Assembly (NCBI GenBank): GCA_964606665.1
Contig: CAZSHS010000002.1
Span: 62,001 to 126,000, forward strand
Direction of reading: 5' to 3'
Length of the DNA: 64,000 nt
DNA from: Aved-18 sp964606665
GTDB taxonomy: Bacteria > Cyanobacteriota > Vampirovibrionia > Obscuribacterales > Obscuribacteraceae
Shown here: piece by piece, positions 46,626 to 56,600 of the stretch
How the letters are laid out: each line of letters opens with the position of its first letter
Numbering within the stretch: the stretch's first letter is position 1
Position numbers and translations under genes: made by a program
Notes under the pieces: generated by a model
Databases searched by the model: none
The model's input: only the letters and a program-made list of their open reading frames with translations
What the model was told of the DNA's origin: nothing

Positions 46626-48095
46626 ATGCAGATCACAGACAAAGCCATTTCCAGCAAGATAACGCAAAAATCGCCTCGCCAGAGAAGATTTTTCAATACC
46701 CTTGTGGCGCTAAGTTTATTTTGCTCTTGTGCAAGCAACCAAGCCCTCCTTGAAGCATCTGCTCAGAGTGAAGATAGCGACAATTCAAACAATTCTAAAT
46801 ATCCCAATCAAATTTACGAATATTTGCAAGAAGGCAGCGATCTTTTAAAGAAAGGCAATTTTCCACAAGCCAAAGTCTCGTTTGAAAAAGCGCTCAAAAT
46901 AAACGGTCGTTGTTTTGAAGCGCACAACAATATTGGGCTTGTTTATTATCGCTCTGGCGACTTAACCCAGGCAGCAAACGCATATGAAAAAGCGATTGAT
47001 ATCAATCCCACTTTTCTGCCCAGCCTGTGCAACTTAGCTGTAGTTCGCTACAAATTAAAACAATATGCCGAAGCCGAGTCGCTCTACAAAATGGCTTTGC
47101 GCCTAACAAAAGGCAAAGATGCCAGGTTGCATTATAGTTTGGGAAATGTCCTACGTGACCAAAAGCGTTATGACGAGGCGCTTGAGCAATTTAAAAAATC
47201 TGTGGATGCAGACGCAAGCTTTGCATTTGCCCACAATGGACTTGCAAGCACCTATTATTGTCTCGATAATCTTGACCAGGCAGAGAAAGAAGGTCGGCTT
47301 GCCATCAAGCTTAAGCCCGATTACGCACTTGCTTATTATCATTTAGGTCTTGTGCTCGAGCGCAAAAACGATCTCAAAAACGCGCTTGACGCCTTCAATC
47401 AGTCACTCAAATTCGAAACCGAGCCTGCCTACATAAACGATACCAAGCAAAAGATTCTGGCCATGCGAAAGTCGCTTGGAATGACAGAAGAAGTGCATAA
47501 GGTCGACAGTTCTGAAAATGGCACCATCAAAAATATTTCGGATTATATAAAAGCAGGCAAATACGCCGAAGCTGAATGGGACTGCCGCAAAGTAGTAAAA
47601 AGTTCTATTTCGGCAAATCCACAATTTTGGAACTTATTTGGTCTAGCACTCGCCCAGCAGGGCAATTCGAGCAAAGCCCAAGAAGCAGTGGAATATTTCA
47701 AAAAAGCAATAATGCTTGAAGATTCGGGCACAGTGCCACTATTGCATTACAATTTAGCTCAGGCTCTAAGACTATCTGGCGACAGCAACGCTGCTTTCTT
47801 TGAGTGCGAAAAGGCTGTTGCCACAGCTAGGAAGCTTGGTCAGGCATGTCCATTGGCATTTAATTTGCAGGGCATCTTACTCAAACAAGAAGGCAAGCTC
47901 GATTTGGCTGACCAGTCATTCAAAATGGGGATTGTCCAATCGTCAGGCAAGTATCCGGTCCTGCATTACAACCGAGCCCTTCTACTTGAGAAAATGAACA
48001 AGAAAAGCGAAGCTGAGCGCGAATTCAAAACTTATTTGAAGTTGAATCCAAAAGGCGTAAACGTGGCCAATGCCCTTCTGCACTTGAAAAAGTAG
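46626..48095 (+). CDS. Exported TPR protein
   Basis: A 489-residue protein with N-terminal export signal (FFNTLVALSLFCSCASNQALLEASA). From about residue 55 it is TPR arrays: QEGSDLLKKGNFPQAKVSFE, NNIGLVYYRSGDLTQAANAY, NLAVVRYKLKQYAEAESLY, and further units up to LHYNRALLLEKMNKKSEAE. About ten 34-residue repeats are in two blocks with a break near residue 290 (DSSENGTIKNISDYIKAG). A Cys near the signal could be lipidated but the lipobox is poor. Divergent from mfd. The function is probably that of a periplasmic scaffold. Confidence 0.83.
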   Translation: MQITDKAISSKITQKSPRQRRFFNTLVALSLFCSCASNQALLEASAQSEDSDNSNNSKYPNQIYEYLQEGSDLLKKGNFPQAKVSFEKALKINGRCFEAHNNIGLVYYRSGDLTQAANAYEKAIDINPTFLPSLCNLAVVRYKLKQYAEAESLYKMALRLTKGKDARLHYSLGNVLRDQKRYDEALEQFKKSVDADASFAFAHNGLASTYYCLDNLDQAEKEGRLAIKLKPDYALAYYHLGLVLERKNDLKNALDAFNQSLKFETEPAYINDTKQKILAMRKSLGMTEEVHKVDSSENGTIKNISDYIKAGKYAEAEWDCRKVVKSSISANPQFWNLFGLALAQQGNSSKAQEAVEYFKKAIMLEDSGTVPLLHYNLAQALRLSGDSNAAFFECEKAVATARKLGQACPLAFNLQGILLKQEGKLDLADQSFKMGIVQSSGKYPVLHYNRALLLEKMNKKSEAEREFKTYLKLNPKGVNVANALLHLKK

Positions 48096-48142
48096 ATTAA
48101 ATTAAGAGTAGCTAATTCCACATCACTCCACTTGTCAATATA

Positions 48143-49291
48143 ATGTTTTTCATGACTAGTGTATGTGAAATCGTGGAAAAGAACAGCCCTCAAGCTGTGC
48201 GCACCCACAAAAGCGATCCAAATAAAACTCGTGTTGCCGTTCTCATGTCCGGTGGTGTTGATTCGTCCACTTGCGCCGCGTTACTTTTAGAGCAGGGATA
48301 CGAAGTAATTGGTGTCACAGGCTGGCTCATAAAATCGGGCAGTCGTTGTTGCGACACGGGAATGATCGATGCCGCGCGCGTATGCGAAGATTTGAACATC
48401 GAGCACCACGCTGTTGATTTGCGTGAATTATTTAAATCACAAATCATCGACCAGTTTCATCAATCTTACGAGCGGGCTAAGACACCCTTGCCATGCAGCT
48501 TGTGTAACACACTAATTAAGTGGGGTGCTCTGCTCAACTATGCCAAAAAGCATTTAAACGCAAAATACATTGCCACCGGACACTATGCTCGCGTATTGGA
48601 AGTAGATGGCGTTAAACATCTGGCGCGCGCCAAGGACAATACCAAAGATCAGTCTTACGTGCTCTGGGGAATCACCCGCGACCAGCTTGAATCGACCCTT
48701 TTGCCATTAGGCGATTTGCTCAAAACCGAAATTCGCGGCATGGCCCAAGAGCGTAATTTAGTGGTGGCAAATAGACCAGATAGCCAGGACTTGTGTTTCA
48801 TTCCGCAAGGAAGCACTGTACAAGACTATCTAGCTAATCATTTGGATGCAAAACCAGGTGCCATTATTCATGTTGTGACAGGCGAAGTACTTGGTCAACA
48901 TGAAGGCACGCACAATTACACCATTGGTCAAAGACGCGGTATCAAAATAGCTTATAGCGAACCTCTATATGTGATATCACTAGATCCCGATACACGCACA
49001 GTCTATGTCGGACCCAAAGAATCTCTACTTTCAAAAGAATTGACGGCTTCTTTCGTCAATTGGCTTGTGCCCAATGTACCAAGCGAACCTTTTGAAGCGC
49101 TCTGCAAAGTGCGCTATAACAGTCGCACTAAAAAAGCGATGGTATACCCGTTTGCACGCGAAAGCGAAAACGATTTATATAAAGTACGAGTTGAATTCGA
49201 CGAGCCCGAACCAGCAATTACACCTGGACAAGTTCTTGGCATATACGATATGAGCGACACGTATATACTTGGCGGCGGCTGGATAGACTAG
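48143..49291 (+). CDS. mnmA: tRNA-specific 2-thiouridylase
   Basis: MnmA thiolates U34 of Glu, Gln and Lys tRNAs using ATP and persulfide sulfur. The 382-residue chain has the PP-loop MSGGVDSSTCAALLLEQGYEV (key part SGGVDSS), catalytic-Cys region PCSLCNTLIKWG, HYARVLEVDG, KDQSYVLWGI, SQDLCFIPQG with the second catalytic Cys, and the C-terminal beta-barrel from HNYTIGQRRGI on. It has a ~30-residue leader before the PP-loop domain. The start may be the ATG at 48143 or the one at 48152. It stands alone between a TPR gene and an amidase gene. Confidence 0.96.
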   Translation: MFFMTSVCEIVEKNSPQAVRTHKSDPNKTRVAVLMSGGVDSSTCAALLLEQGYEVIGVTGWLIKSGSRCCDTGMIDAARVCEDLNIEHHAVDLRELFKSQIIDQFHQSYERAKTPLPCSLCNTLIKWGALLNYAKKHLNAKYIATGHYARVLEVDGVKHLARAKDNTKDQSYVLWGITRDQLESTLLPLGDLLKTEIRGMAQERNLVVANRPDSQDLCFIPQGSTVQDYLANHLDAKPGAIIHVVTGEVLGQHEGTHNYTIGQRRGIKIAYSEPLYVISLDPDTRTVYVGPKESLLSKELTASFVNWLVPNVPSEPFEALCKVRYNSRTKKAMVYPFARESENDLYKVRVEFDEPEPAITPGQVLGIYDMSDTYILGGGWID

Positions 49292-49383
49292 ATTTAGTTT
49301 CTCACTGCTTCTTGATCTTTTTGACAACGGCCTTACAATAGAACTTGGTGGCTGTGCGGTTTTTATTTGGAGTCATTTTAGAA

Positions 49384-50505
49384 TTGAAAAAATTCCTATC
49401 CGTCTTTTGCTTACTACTTTTCTCCCAAATGCTCAATTTCGACTCAAACGCCTGCGATGCTCGCATGCGCAAATCGTCTTCAAAGAAAAGCTCAAGTCAT
49501 TCCAGTCATTCAAAACACTCCGCCAATAGTCGCAGCAAAAAGCATGGTGGCAAATCGAGTCATAACTCACATGTGGCTAAGCACCACGGGCGACATCACA
49601 AACATCATGTAGCACATCGTCCACGTTATGCATATCCAATTGAAATGTTTATGATGAACGCTCCTGCATTTGACCGAAGTCCACTACCAGAAGACCAGGC
49701 AGAAAAAATTGCTCACGACTTCAAACATGGTCTTGCTGCAAAACATAATCCCAGAGCCCTTGTGCGTGCAGGTGTATTTCAATTTCATCCACTCAAAGGC
49801 GGAATCTACTGGCGTCGCGAGCCCGTTAAACATATCATCCTTCACTCGACCGAAACAGGAATTCCGGTAAGCGCGATAAGAGTAATAGAAGGATGGAACG
49901 GAAGAGGCAGACGTCATCCTGGCGCTCAATATGTAGTAGAGCGCGATGGCACCATCTACCAGGCAGTAGACCCGGACCTTGCTACTGTACACATCAATAT
50001 TTTGAAAACGCTACCTGGTATCAATAATGATAATAGTGTCGGCATTGAAATGAATCACTGTGGCAGACAAAACTATCCACCAGAAATGGTGCAGGCAGTT
50101 ATTCGTCTGGTCAATTATTTGCAAGAACGCTATTGTGTCAGTCAAGAAAATGTCATCACTCATAGATACGCGCAGCAAGGCGATCATACAGATCCAGTCT
50201 TATTTGATTGGGGCGGATTTTTACTTGCAAAAGACAAGTTTCGCCAGAACGCAATTGCCTCACGTTTAGACTCTATAAAGGATATAGCAAAGTCCTGGCA
50301 GGAATTCGATGGTGCCCAAATTGCCTCTGAAGAAACAGAAGCGATAACACCAGTCGAAACTGAAACTCCTACTATAAAGGAATTGCCACAAGACATGACA
50401 CGAATCAAGTTACAGCCGACTCCATTGAATTCACCTGTTACTGCTCCAACTCCAAACCAAAATTCGTCCTCACCCGATATGCCTGAGAATTTGCTCGACG
50501 ATTAG
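49384..50505 (+). CDS. N-acetylmuramoyl-L-alanine amidase (Amidase_2) with His-rich arm
   Basis: It cleaves the amide bond between MurNAc and L-Ala in peptidoglycan. The TTG at 49384 opens a canonical signal peptide, MKKFLSVFCLLLFSQMLNF…NACDA, with GGAG 11 bases before. The TTG at 49345 is less convincing. A basic Ser/His/Lys-rich arm follows (HHGRHHKHHVAHRP), possibly metal- or wall-binding. The catalytic domain runs from VKHIILHSTETG through HPGAQYVVERDGTIYQ, SVGIEMNHCG and HRYAQQGDHTDP, with zinc ligands in HST, the N-H-C-G loop and GDHTDP. The C-terminal tail is Thr/Pro-rich. It is a periplasmic wall-remodelling enzyme. Confidence 0.88.
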   Translation: MKKFLSVFCLLLFSQMLNFDSNACDARMRKSSSKKSSSHSSHSKHSANSRSKKHGGKSSHNSHVAKHHGRHHKHHVAHRPRYAYPIEMFMMNAPAFDRSPLPEDQAEKIAHDFKHGLAAKHNPRALVRAGVFQFHPLKGGIYWRREPVKHIILHSTETGIPVSAIRVIEGWNGRGRRHPGAQYVVERDGTIYQAVDPDLATVHINILKTLPGINNDNSVGIEMNHCGRQNYPPEMVQAVIRLVNYLQERYCVSQENVITHRYAQQGDHTDPVLFDWGGFLLAKDKFRQNAIASRLDSIKDIAKSWQEFDGAQIASEETEAITPVETETPTIKELPQDMTRIKLQPTPLNSPVTAPTPNQNSSSPDMPENLLDD

Positions 50506-50536
50506 TCACTCGAGCCTGTGTTTTTTGTTGTGGTGC

Positions 50537-50573
50537 CAACCATAAGTAAAACATGCCGAAATGCTTATGGTTG
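50537..50573. other. 10-bp stem hairpin between convergent genes
   Basis: CAACCATAAG (50537-50546) pairs perfectly with CTTATGGTTG (50564-50573) around a 17-base loop. It lies 30 bases after the amidase stop and 50 before the end of the minus-strand gene. No T-tract on either strand, so termination is possible but not certain. Confidence 0.6.
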
Positions 50574-50622
50574 ACTCATAGAAGATTCAACACTCAACAT
50601 TTGATGTTAGATTTTTGACTAG

Positions 50623-51195
50623 CTAAGATTTACGCGACTTCGCATCGGCCTTCGTTTCAGCAATCTTATCTTTTATTGCCTGTTGCAGTCCGCGAGGACC
50701 GCCGATTCCTTGCAAAATCAATGCAAATCCAAACGCAAACGGAAGAAGCATGAAAACAACGCCAAGCATCGACATCTGATCAAATTGCAGACGCAGACTA
50801 GACAAAACAGCAAATATCATTGTGACCACAGTGACTGCTGTAATAATCCATCCCCAAATATTTTTAGCGTTATAAAAAATCCAGCCAATGCCAAAAATAA
50901 GTGGTACCAAAAGCAGTCCAATTCCGTGCGTGGCGGACATGCCCCAAAATCCCCAACCGGTGGTGAGTTTTACGTGCTGAAAAAGCAAAAACAAACCCAA
51001 AGTGACAAGTGCCATTCCGCCAAAGTATTTAAAATCGTCTTTGGTTGGAGCAAGCGACTCTTTGGCGTTTTTAGAGCCCGGCAAGTCAGTATCAATAAGC
51101 TCAGTGCTTCTTTGGGGAGCGGTTACTTCGGTGCTTTCTTTGAGTACCGCCGATTCGAGCTTAATTAGTTTTTTTTGTATTTCTTCGTCTTTCAT
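50623..51195 (-). CDS. Four-helix membrane protein of unknown function
   Basis: Not recognised. 190 residues. A charged N-terminal ~50 residues (KLIKLESAVLKESTEVTAPQ) is followed by about four membrane helices (YFGGMALVTLGLFLLFQHV; HGIGLLLVPLIFGIGWIFY; WGWIITAVTVVTMIFAVL; MLGVVFMLLPFAFGFALIL) and a short basic C-terminus. The helices are separated by very short loops. There is no conserved motif to suggest transport or enzymatic activity. Monocistronic on the minus strand. Confidence 0.62.
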   Translation of the reverse strand: MKDEEIQKKLIKLESAVLKESTEVTAPQRSTELIDTDLPGSKNAKESLAPTKDDFKYFGGMALVTLGLFLLFQHVKLTTGWGFWGMSATHGIGLLLVPLIFGIGWIFYNAKNIWGWIITAVTVVTMIFAVLSSLRLQFDQMSMLGVVFMLLPFAFGFALILQGIGGPRGLQQAIKDKIAETKADAKSRKS

Positions 51196-51413
51196 TCTGC
51201 AATTAATAACACACTTAGGAGATAAGTCTAGACACCAAAAGATCTAATTTAAGGATACCACTGCGCTTATTCCGATAATAAAGTTGGTATATCAAAGAGA
51301 GAACATTAGAAATCCGCCCACAAAGCGGGTTTTGCCTTATAATTGAATCAGCCAGTCAAATCCATCTAAACTCATCTTCCTCTCTGAGCCAGCCTTACTA
51401 GAAAAGCGGTTTT

Positions 51414-52736
51414 ATGAACAGTAATAACTTTGCCCAAACCGGCACTTTGCGCCGGTCTATTAACCTTAAAGCGACTACGCTATCTCTATTGTTTGGTCTA
51501 TTTTTAGTGGTTGTGCGCCCAGCGCAGGCTATTGAGCAAAAATCCGAATATGGACAAGGCCTTGCCGAAGGTCCAGGAATCTGGGTCAATATGTGGAATC
51601 ATCCCAAAGATAATCTAGAGCAGTATTGTCTTAAGCTACACAATCACGGCGTATCCAATATCTTTTTGCAGACTTCGCGCAGCAATACTCCGGCATTAGC
51701 TGATGCCGAAAATGTAGGCAGAATTATTGAAGCGTGTCACAAATACAAAATTCATGTGCTTGCCTGGTCTTTTGCAACACTTGTAGATCCACAAGCCGAT
51801 GCACAAAAATTAGTTGAAGCTTGTAATTTCAGAACCCCATCTGGAGCTGGTTTTGATGGCTTAGCAGCTAATCTGGAGCAAGACCTTTCTTATGGCAAAG
51901 TCGAAGCCTACAGCAAACAACTTCGTCAAAGTCTGGGCGACAAATATCCGATGGTCGCCGTAGTTTATAGTCCGCTCAACAAAGCACCGCAGGTGGCGCG
52001 TACCCCGTGGAAATTGCTCGACAAATATTATGATGTTATTGCGCCAATGGCTTACTGGAATAGTAAATACACCAAGCTACATGCTCATAACTACACCAGA
52101 GACACTGTCAAAAAAGTGCGTGAATTGTGCGGACGCCCTGACGTAGATGTCCATGTCATAGGCGATGGAATGAAGACTCACCAGACGGACATTCTCGATT
52201 TCATGAAGGCTTGCAAGGATACATCAGCAACCAGCGCCAGTCTCTATCCTTTTCATCAAATGACACAAGAACAGTTTTTGTGCTTGGGCAAATATAGCGA
52301 ATATTTCCCAGCCAATAATAAGCATCGCTTGAATAGTCTTAAATATTTGATTTCTCAAGGTCACGTACAAGCTCAAAATGAAGACGGCAAGAGTCTAGAC
52401 CCTGCCATGCCCGTGTCCAAAGCTCAATTCTATAAATGGATTACACACGAAGGGCTAAATCAGAAACATGCAAGTCCTGCGACTTGTCACAATGTGCTCA
52501 AATCTCTAAATTTAATCGAAGAAACTGAGAACTTAAACGAGCCCATAAGCAAACACGAAGCTCATAGAATCACCTCCAAAATAGTGGCTTTGAAAAATCA
52601 GAGTCGCAAGCAGAGTCTTCCCAATTGGTTTGTTGCCCCGGCTCAAGCAAGTACAGCCCCTTCTTTGAATCATCAAAACAACGAAACAGCCAACTATTTC
52701 GACATTGGCGAACTAATTTTGCATGTCAGCCACTGA
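51414..52736 (+). CDS. Exported TIM-barrel, glycoside-hydrolase-like protein
   Basis: 440 residues with signal peptide (TLSLLFGLFLVVVRPAQA). The body has the look of a TIM-barrel of the glycosidase-like families: GPGIWVNMWNHPKDNLEQYC, HGVSNIFLQTSRSNT, IIEACHKYKIHVLAWSF, GFDGLAANLEQDL and DVIAPMAYWNSKY. The Asp in FDGLAANLEQD is at the position of the usual acid-base pair. The C-terminal 150 residues are helical with TPxT-like and Lys-rich stretches. Likely periplasmic, acting on a polysaccharide or unknown glycan. Family assignment is by fold pattern only. Confidence 0.6.
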   Translation: MNSNNFAQTGTLRRSINLKATTLSLLFGLFLVVVRPAQAIEQKSEYGQGLAEGPGIWVNMWNHPKDNLEQYCLKLHNHGVSNIFLQTSRSNTPALADAENVGRIIEACHKYKIHVLAWSFATLVDPQADAQKLVEACNFRTPSGAGFDGLAANLEQDLSYGKVEAYSKQLRQSLGDKYPMVAVVYSPLNKAPQVARTPWKLLDKYYDVIAPMAYWNSKYTKLHAHNYTRDTVKKVRELCGRPDVDVHVIGDGMKTHQTDILDFMKACKDTSATSASLYPFHQMTQEQFLCLGKYSEYFPANNKHRLNSLKYLISQGHVQAQNEDGKSLDPAMPVSKAQFYKWITHEGLNQKHASPATCHNVLKSLNLIEETENLNEPISKHEAHRITSKIVALKNQSRKQSLPNWFVAPAQASTAPSLNHQNNETANYFDIGELILHVSH

Positions 52737-52813
52737 GAATTAAATTGTTGGCCATTTTTCATTGTTGCTGCTACGATCAAGTTAGCGTTTGACGACATAG
52801 GATCCGGAAGGCG

Positions 52814-52831
52814 TTTATGATCCGGGGCTTT
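52814..52831 (+). promoter_or_regulatory. 18-bp element shared with the CbpA upstream region
   Basis: TTTATGATCCGGGGCTTT, a near copy of 1730-1746, about 29 bases before the hpf start. GATCCGG also occurs at 52801-52807, making a short direct repeat here. TTGACG at 52789-52794 is a possible -35 for a -10 at TATGAT, but the 21-base spacing is too long. Confidence 0.35.
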
Positions 52832-52859
52832 TCCATGTCAAGAAACAGGAGAAATGACA

Positions 52860-53528
52860 ATGCAAGTTACGGTAACCGGACGCAATATAGAAGTCACTTC
52901 AGCCTTGAAGGACTACTTGAGTGACAAACTGCAAAGAGCACAAAAACACTTCGAGCACGATTTTGATTGCAAAGCGCTATTGAGCGTTTCAAGAAATCCC
53001 TCCGTTGCAAGAAGCCAAACGGCAGAAATAACCATTAATCTTCACGGGCAGATTATTCGCGGTGAAGAATCAACCGAAAATATGTACGCTTCAATCGATC
53101 TTGTAGCAGACAAGGTCGAGCGCCAGCTTCGCAAATACAAAACACGTTACCTGGATAACGGACATAAATCTAAAGACAAAAAACACAAAGATAGAAAGGG
53201 TCCAGGCGGTCAATTAGACGATGACATCATCGAATATGACGAAGACGAAGTCGAATTCGTCGCTAAAGAACTTGAGCTGAAAGCTGCAACTAAGAGCAAA
53301 AACGGTTCAGATACGTCCAAAACAGTGACATTAGAGCCAGGTTCAGACCCACGTGTGGTTCGGGCAAAGAAATTCGCCTTGAAGCCAATGTCGGTCGATG
53401 AAGCCTGCCAAGCAATGGACTTATTGGGGCACGACTTCTATTTGTTCTTGAATAAAGACTCAAATAAAGTTTGCTCTGTTTATCACCGAAGAGATAGCGA
53501 TTACGGGCTTATCGAACCTGAATACTAA
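52860..53528 (+). CDS. hpf: Long-form ribosome hibernation-promoting factor
   Basis: HPF binds the decoding centre and, in the long form, joins two ribosomes into inactive 100S dimers in stationary phase. From the second ATG (52860; AGGAG 8 bases before) the product reads MQVTVTGRNIEVTSALKDYL, the standard opening; the ATG at 52854 is 2 bases after the Shine-Dalgarno and is rejected. The 222 residues include the N-terminal S30AE domain (~1-105), a charged linker and a C-terminal dimerisation domain (KFALKPMSVDEACQAMDLLG, FYLFLNKDS). That is the long bacterial type, common in cyanobacteria and Firmicutes. Confidence 0.95.
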   Translation: MQVTVTGRNIEVTSALKDYLSDKLQRAQKHFEHDFDCKALLSVSRNPSVARSQTAEITINLHGQIIRGEESTENMYASIDLVADKVERQLRKYKTRYLDNGHKSKDKKHKDRKGPGGQLDDDIIEYDEDEVEFVAKELELKAATKSKNGSDTSKTVTLEPGSDPRVVRAKKFALKPMSVDEACQAMDLLGHDFYLFLNKDSNKVCSVYHRRDSDYGLIEPEY

Positions 53529-53679
53529 AAACGAAACATTCTCATCCTCCTGACGTCTTACTTGAAGTCCAAAATGCTTTATATTTAGGGTTTCCCATAG
53601 AGAAAAATGGGACGCCTTAGTATAGATTGATTTCAAGAGAACATAAGTCGTGGGCGACGTTTGGGAGGGTGGTTTTAAA

Positions 53680-56600
53680 TTGGCTAGCGCAAAGTCAGCA
53701 CAAGCATCGTATTTGGTGGCACTTTTGTGTCTTATGGAAATTACAGGCTCACCACTAGCAGTGGCACTGCTGGTCAGTCCGGGTCAGCCAGCTTACGCTC
53801 AAGGGACCTCGTCATCGGTAATCAATTTAAATAACGAAGGTGTAAACGCTCTCAACAAGGGCAATTATGCACTAGCCATTCAAAAGCTTGAAGAAGCAGT
53901 TCGTCAAGACCCTACATACGAAATGGCGCGCTCAAATCTTTCAATTGCTTACAACAATTATGGTTTGTCTCAGCAAGGCAATCCCTCGCAAGCAATCAAA
54001 ATGTTTCACAAAGCATTGATACTCGATGCTAAAAATGTGACTACGCAACACAATCTTGAAGGCATCATCAGAATGATGAGCCGCGACCCCAACAATTTTA
54101 AAGACCGTGTAGATCTAGGAGATGCAGCCAGAAAATCGGGTGATGATTTTGCCGGTGCTATCGTCGAATACAAAGCCGCTCTAGCCCTTAAAGATGATGC
54201 GCCCACCCATGAAAAACTAGGCGATGTTTTGCGCGTACAAGGCAAAATTGACCAGGCAGTCACAGAATATCAGGCCGCCACGAGATCTCAAGACTCCGCT
54301 GGACTTGAAGTAAAAATCGGTCAAGCCTTCCAGGCTAAAAAAGATGTAGCAAGCGCAATCAAAGCTTATGCTCGCGCATTGACACTAAATCCAAACGACT
54401 CAGATGTATTAGACGCTCTTGTTGCCGGTTGGGATGCCGCTATCAAAGCCAATCCTACCGCACCCGAGAATCACATTGGCATGGGTCAGGCTCTTCAGTA
54501 CAGAGGCGACTTTGCTCAAGCGCAAGAAGAATACAAACAAGCAATTAGATTCTCGCGTGGCAATAATCCAATCGCTCAAGATTTACTTGCAAAACTTCCT
54601 TTGGTAATGAAAAAAGCCGAAGTCGATAAACACATCAACCTTGGAGTTGATTTGCAAGCTAAGAACTTGTACGACCAGGCTATTGAAGAATACAAACTGG
54701 CTTTGCAAGCAGATCCTAACAATGCTGTGATTTATGTCAATATGGGCTCAGCCTATCAAGCAAAAAAAGACTACGACAATGCAATGGACTGCTACCAAAA
54801 AGGTCTTCGTATCGATCCCCAGAACAAAGGAGCGATGGAAGGTCTTCAAACTTGCAACAAACACAAAGAAGAACAGCGTATTGTCACCTTAAACAAAGAA
54901 GCAGACAGTTTGTTCAAAGCTGGAAAATTCGACGAAGCACTTGCGCGCTTTCAAGAGTTACTTAAAAAAGACCAAAACGATCCTGCTATCCACTTCAATA
55001 TTGGTGCGGCTCTTGAAGGCAAAAAAGACCTTGATGGTGCAATAGACGAGTATAGATTAGCAGTCAAGCTCGATCCGAAAAGCAAGGCATATGCAGACGC
55101 TTTGTCTTCCGCTCTAGACGACAAAGTAGCTCCTGTTATCAAACAAGCACTTGCAGCACACCAGGCAAAAAATTATACCGAAGCAATCAATCTATATAAC
55201 CAAGCACTAGCTATTCGCCCAGATAGCCCGGATAACGACGAACTTTGGTACAACATGGGTGCAGCTCAATATTCAAAAGAAGACTATCGCGCCGCCCAAT
55301 TGTCTTACGAAAAAGCTTATAAGCTCGATCCCAAAGGTCGAGTAGACGATTTATATTATATAGGTACAATTCTAGAACACTACGGCAATGGTGGCGATGC
55401 GGTGGCATCTTATAAAAACTATCTGGCTCAAGCACCAGGTGGCTCAAACGCTGCTGCTGCCAAAGCAAGGGTAGCAGCGCTAAGCAAAAATATTACTGAC
55501 ACTATAAAAATTAAGTCTGAGTCTCAATTAGCAACTGAAAAAGACGCAGCAGATGCGTATAACGCCGCAGTCAAGTTACAAGAAAGCAAACAATTTGATC
55601 AAGCTATAGCAAAATACCAGGAAGCAATCGCTAAAAATGACAAAGAAGTAGATTATGTCTATAGTCTAGGAACGGCTTATCAAGCCAAAGACGACTACGA
55701 CAATGCCATGCTCTGGTATCAAAAAGCCAAAGCGATGGATCCTAAAGCCGATTATATAGACAAAGCTATGGCATCTGTCTATCAGGATCAAGCAGGTCCA
55801 CTTGTGGAGCAGGCAGTAGCTAAGCAAACTGCAGGCGACATGAAAGCGGCTATTGGACTGTATCAACAAGCTGTGAAACTTGTTCCAAACAATGCAAGAG
55901 TATGGACGAACTTAGGAATTTGTTTCCAGGAAACAGACGCCTTTGATCAAGCTCGAAATGCATATCAGAAAGCTTACGACTTAGATAGTAAAAACGAAAT
56001 CGGCAATTTGTACTTACTTGGCGCCATTGATGAAAACTCAGGTCAGGGTGCTAAGGCGAAAGGCGAATATGCAACTTATGTGCAAAAAGCACCAGGCGGT
56101 CAGTATTATCAATTAGCTAAAGCCAGACTTGATGCACTGACAAAAAATGCAAACGATACGCAAAAGCTTGCAAGCTCATCTGATAGAGCCAATTCTGCCA
56201 GTGCCACCACTGCATATGAAGCTGGTGTGAACGCGCAAAAGGCAAGTGATTTTGATGAAGCTATTAAGCAGTATACAGCCGCATCTAAAGCCATGCCCAA
56301 AGAGCCAGCTTACGCTTATGCGCTAGGTACTGCTTATCAGGGCAAAGGCGACTATGACAATGCAGTGGCAAGCTATAAGCAAGCACTTGCAATTTCAAAC
56401 AACGCTCAATTGACCGAACAAGTCAAAAACGCCATGGAAAGCGCAATTGGACAGAAAGTAGCTCCACTAATAGACGATGCAAACAAAGCATATGGTGCAG
56501 CCGATTATCAAACTGCTGCAGCAAAATACCAAGAAGCCCTTGCAATCCAACCTAATAATGCCGATGCTTACACGTTCTTGGCAGCGTCGTATCAGTTCAT

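Noticed and set aside
49321..49339. TTGACA plus TACAAT before the amidase gene as a promoter
   Set aside because: The two hexamers are only 7 bases apart, and no -10 lies at 16-18 bases from TTGACA.
51312..51335. Small CCGC/GCGG hairpin with TTTT as a terminator
   Set aside because: Only 4 base pairs, and it lies upstream of a gene start rather than after a stop on that strand.
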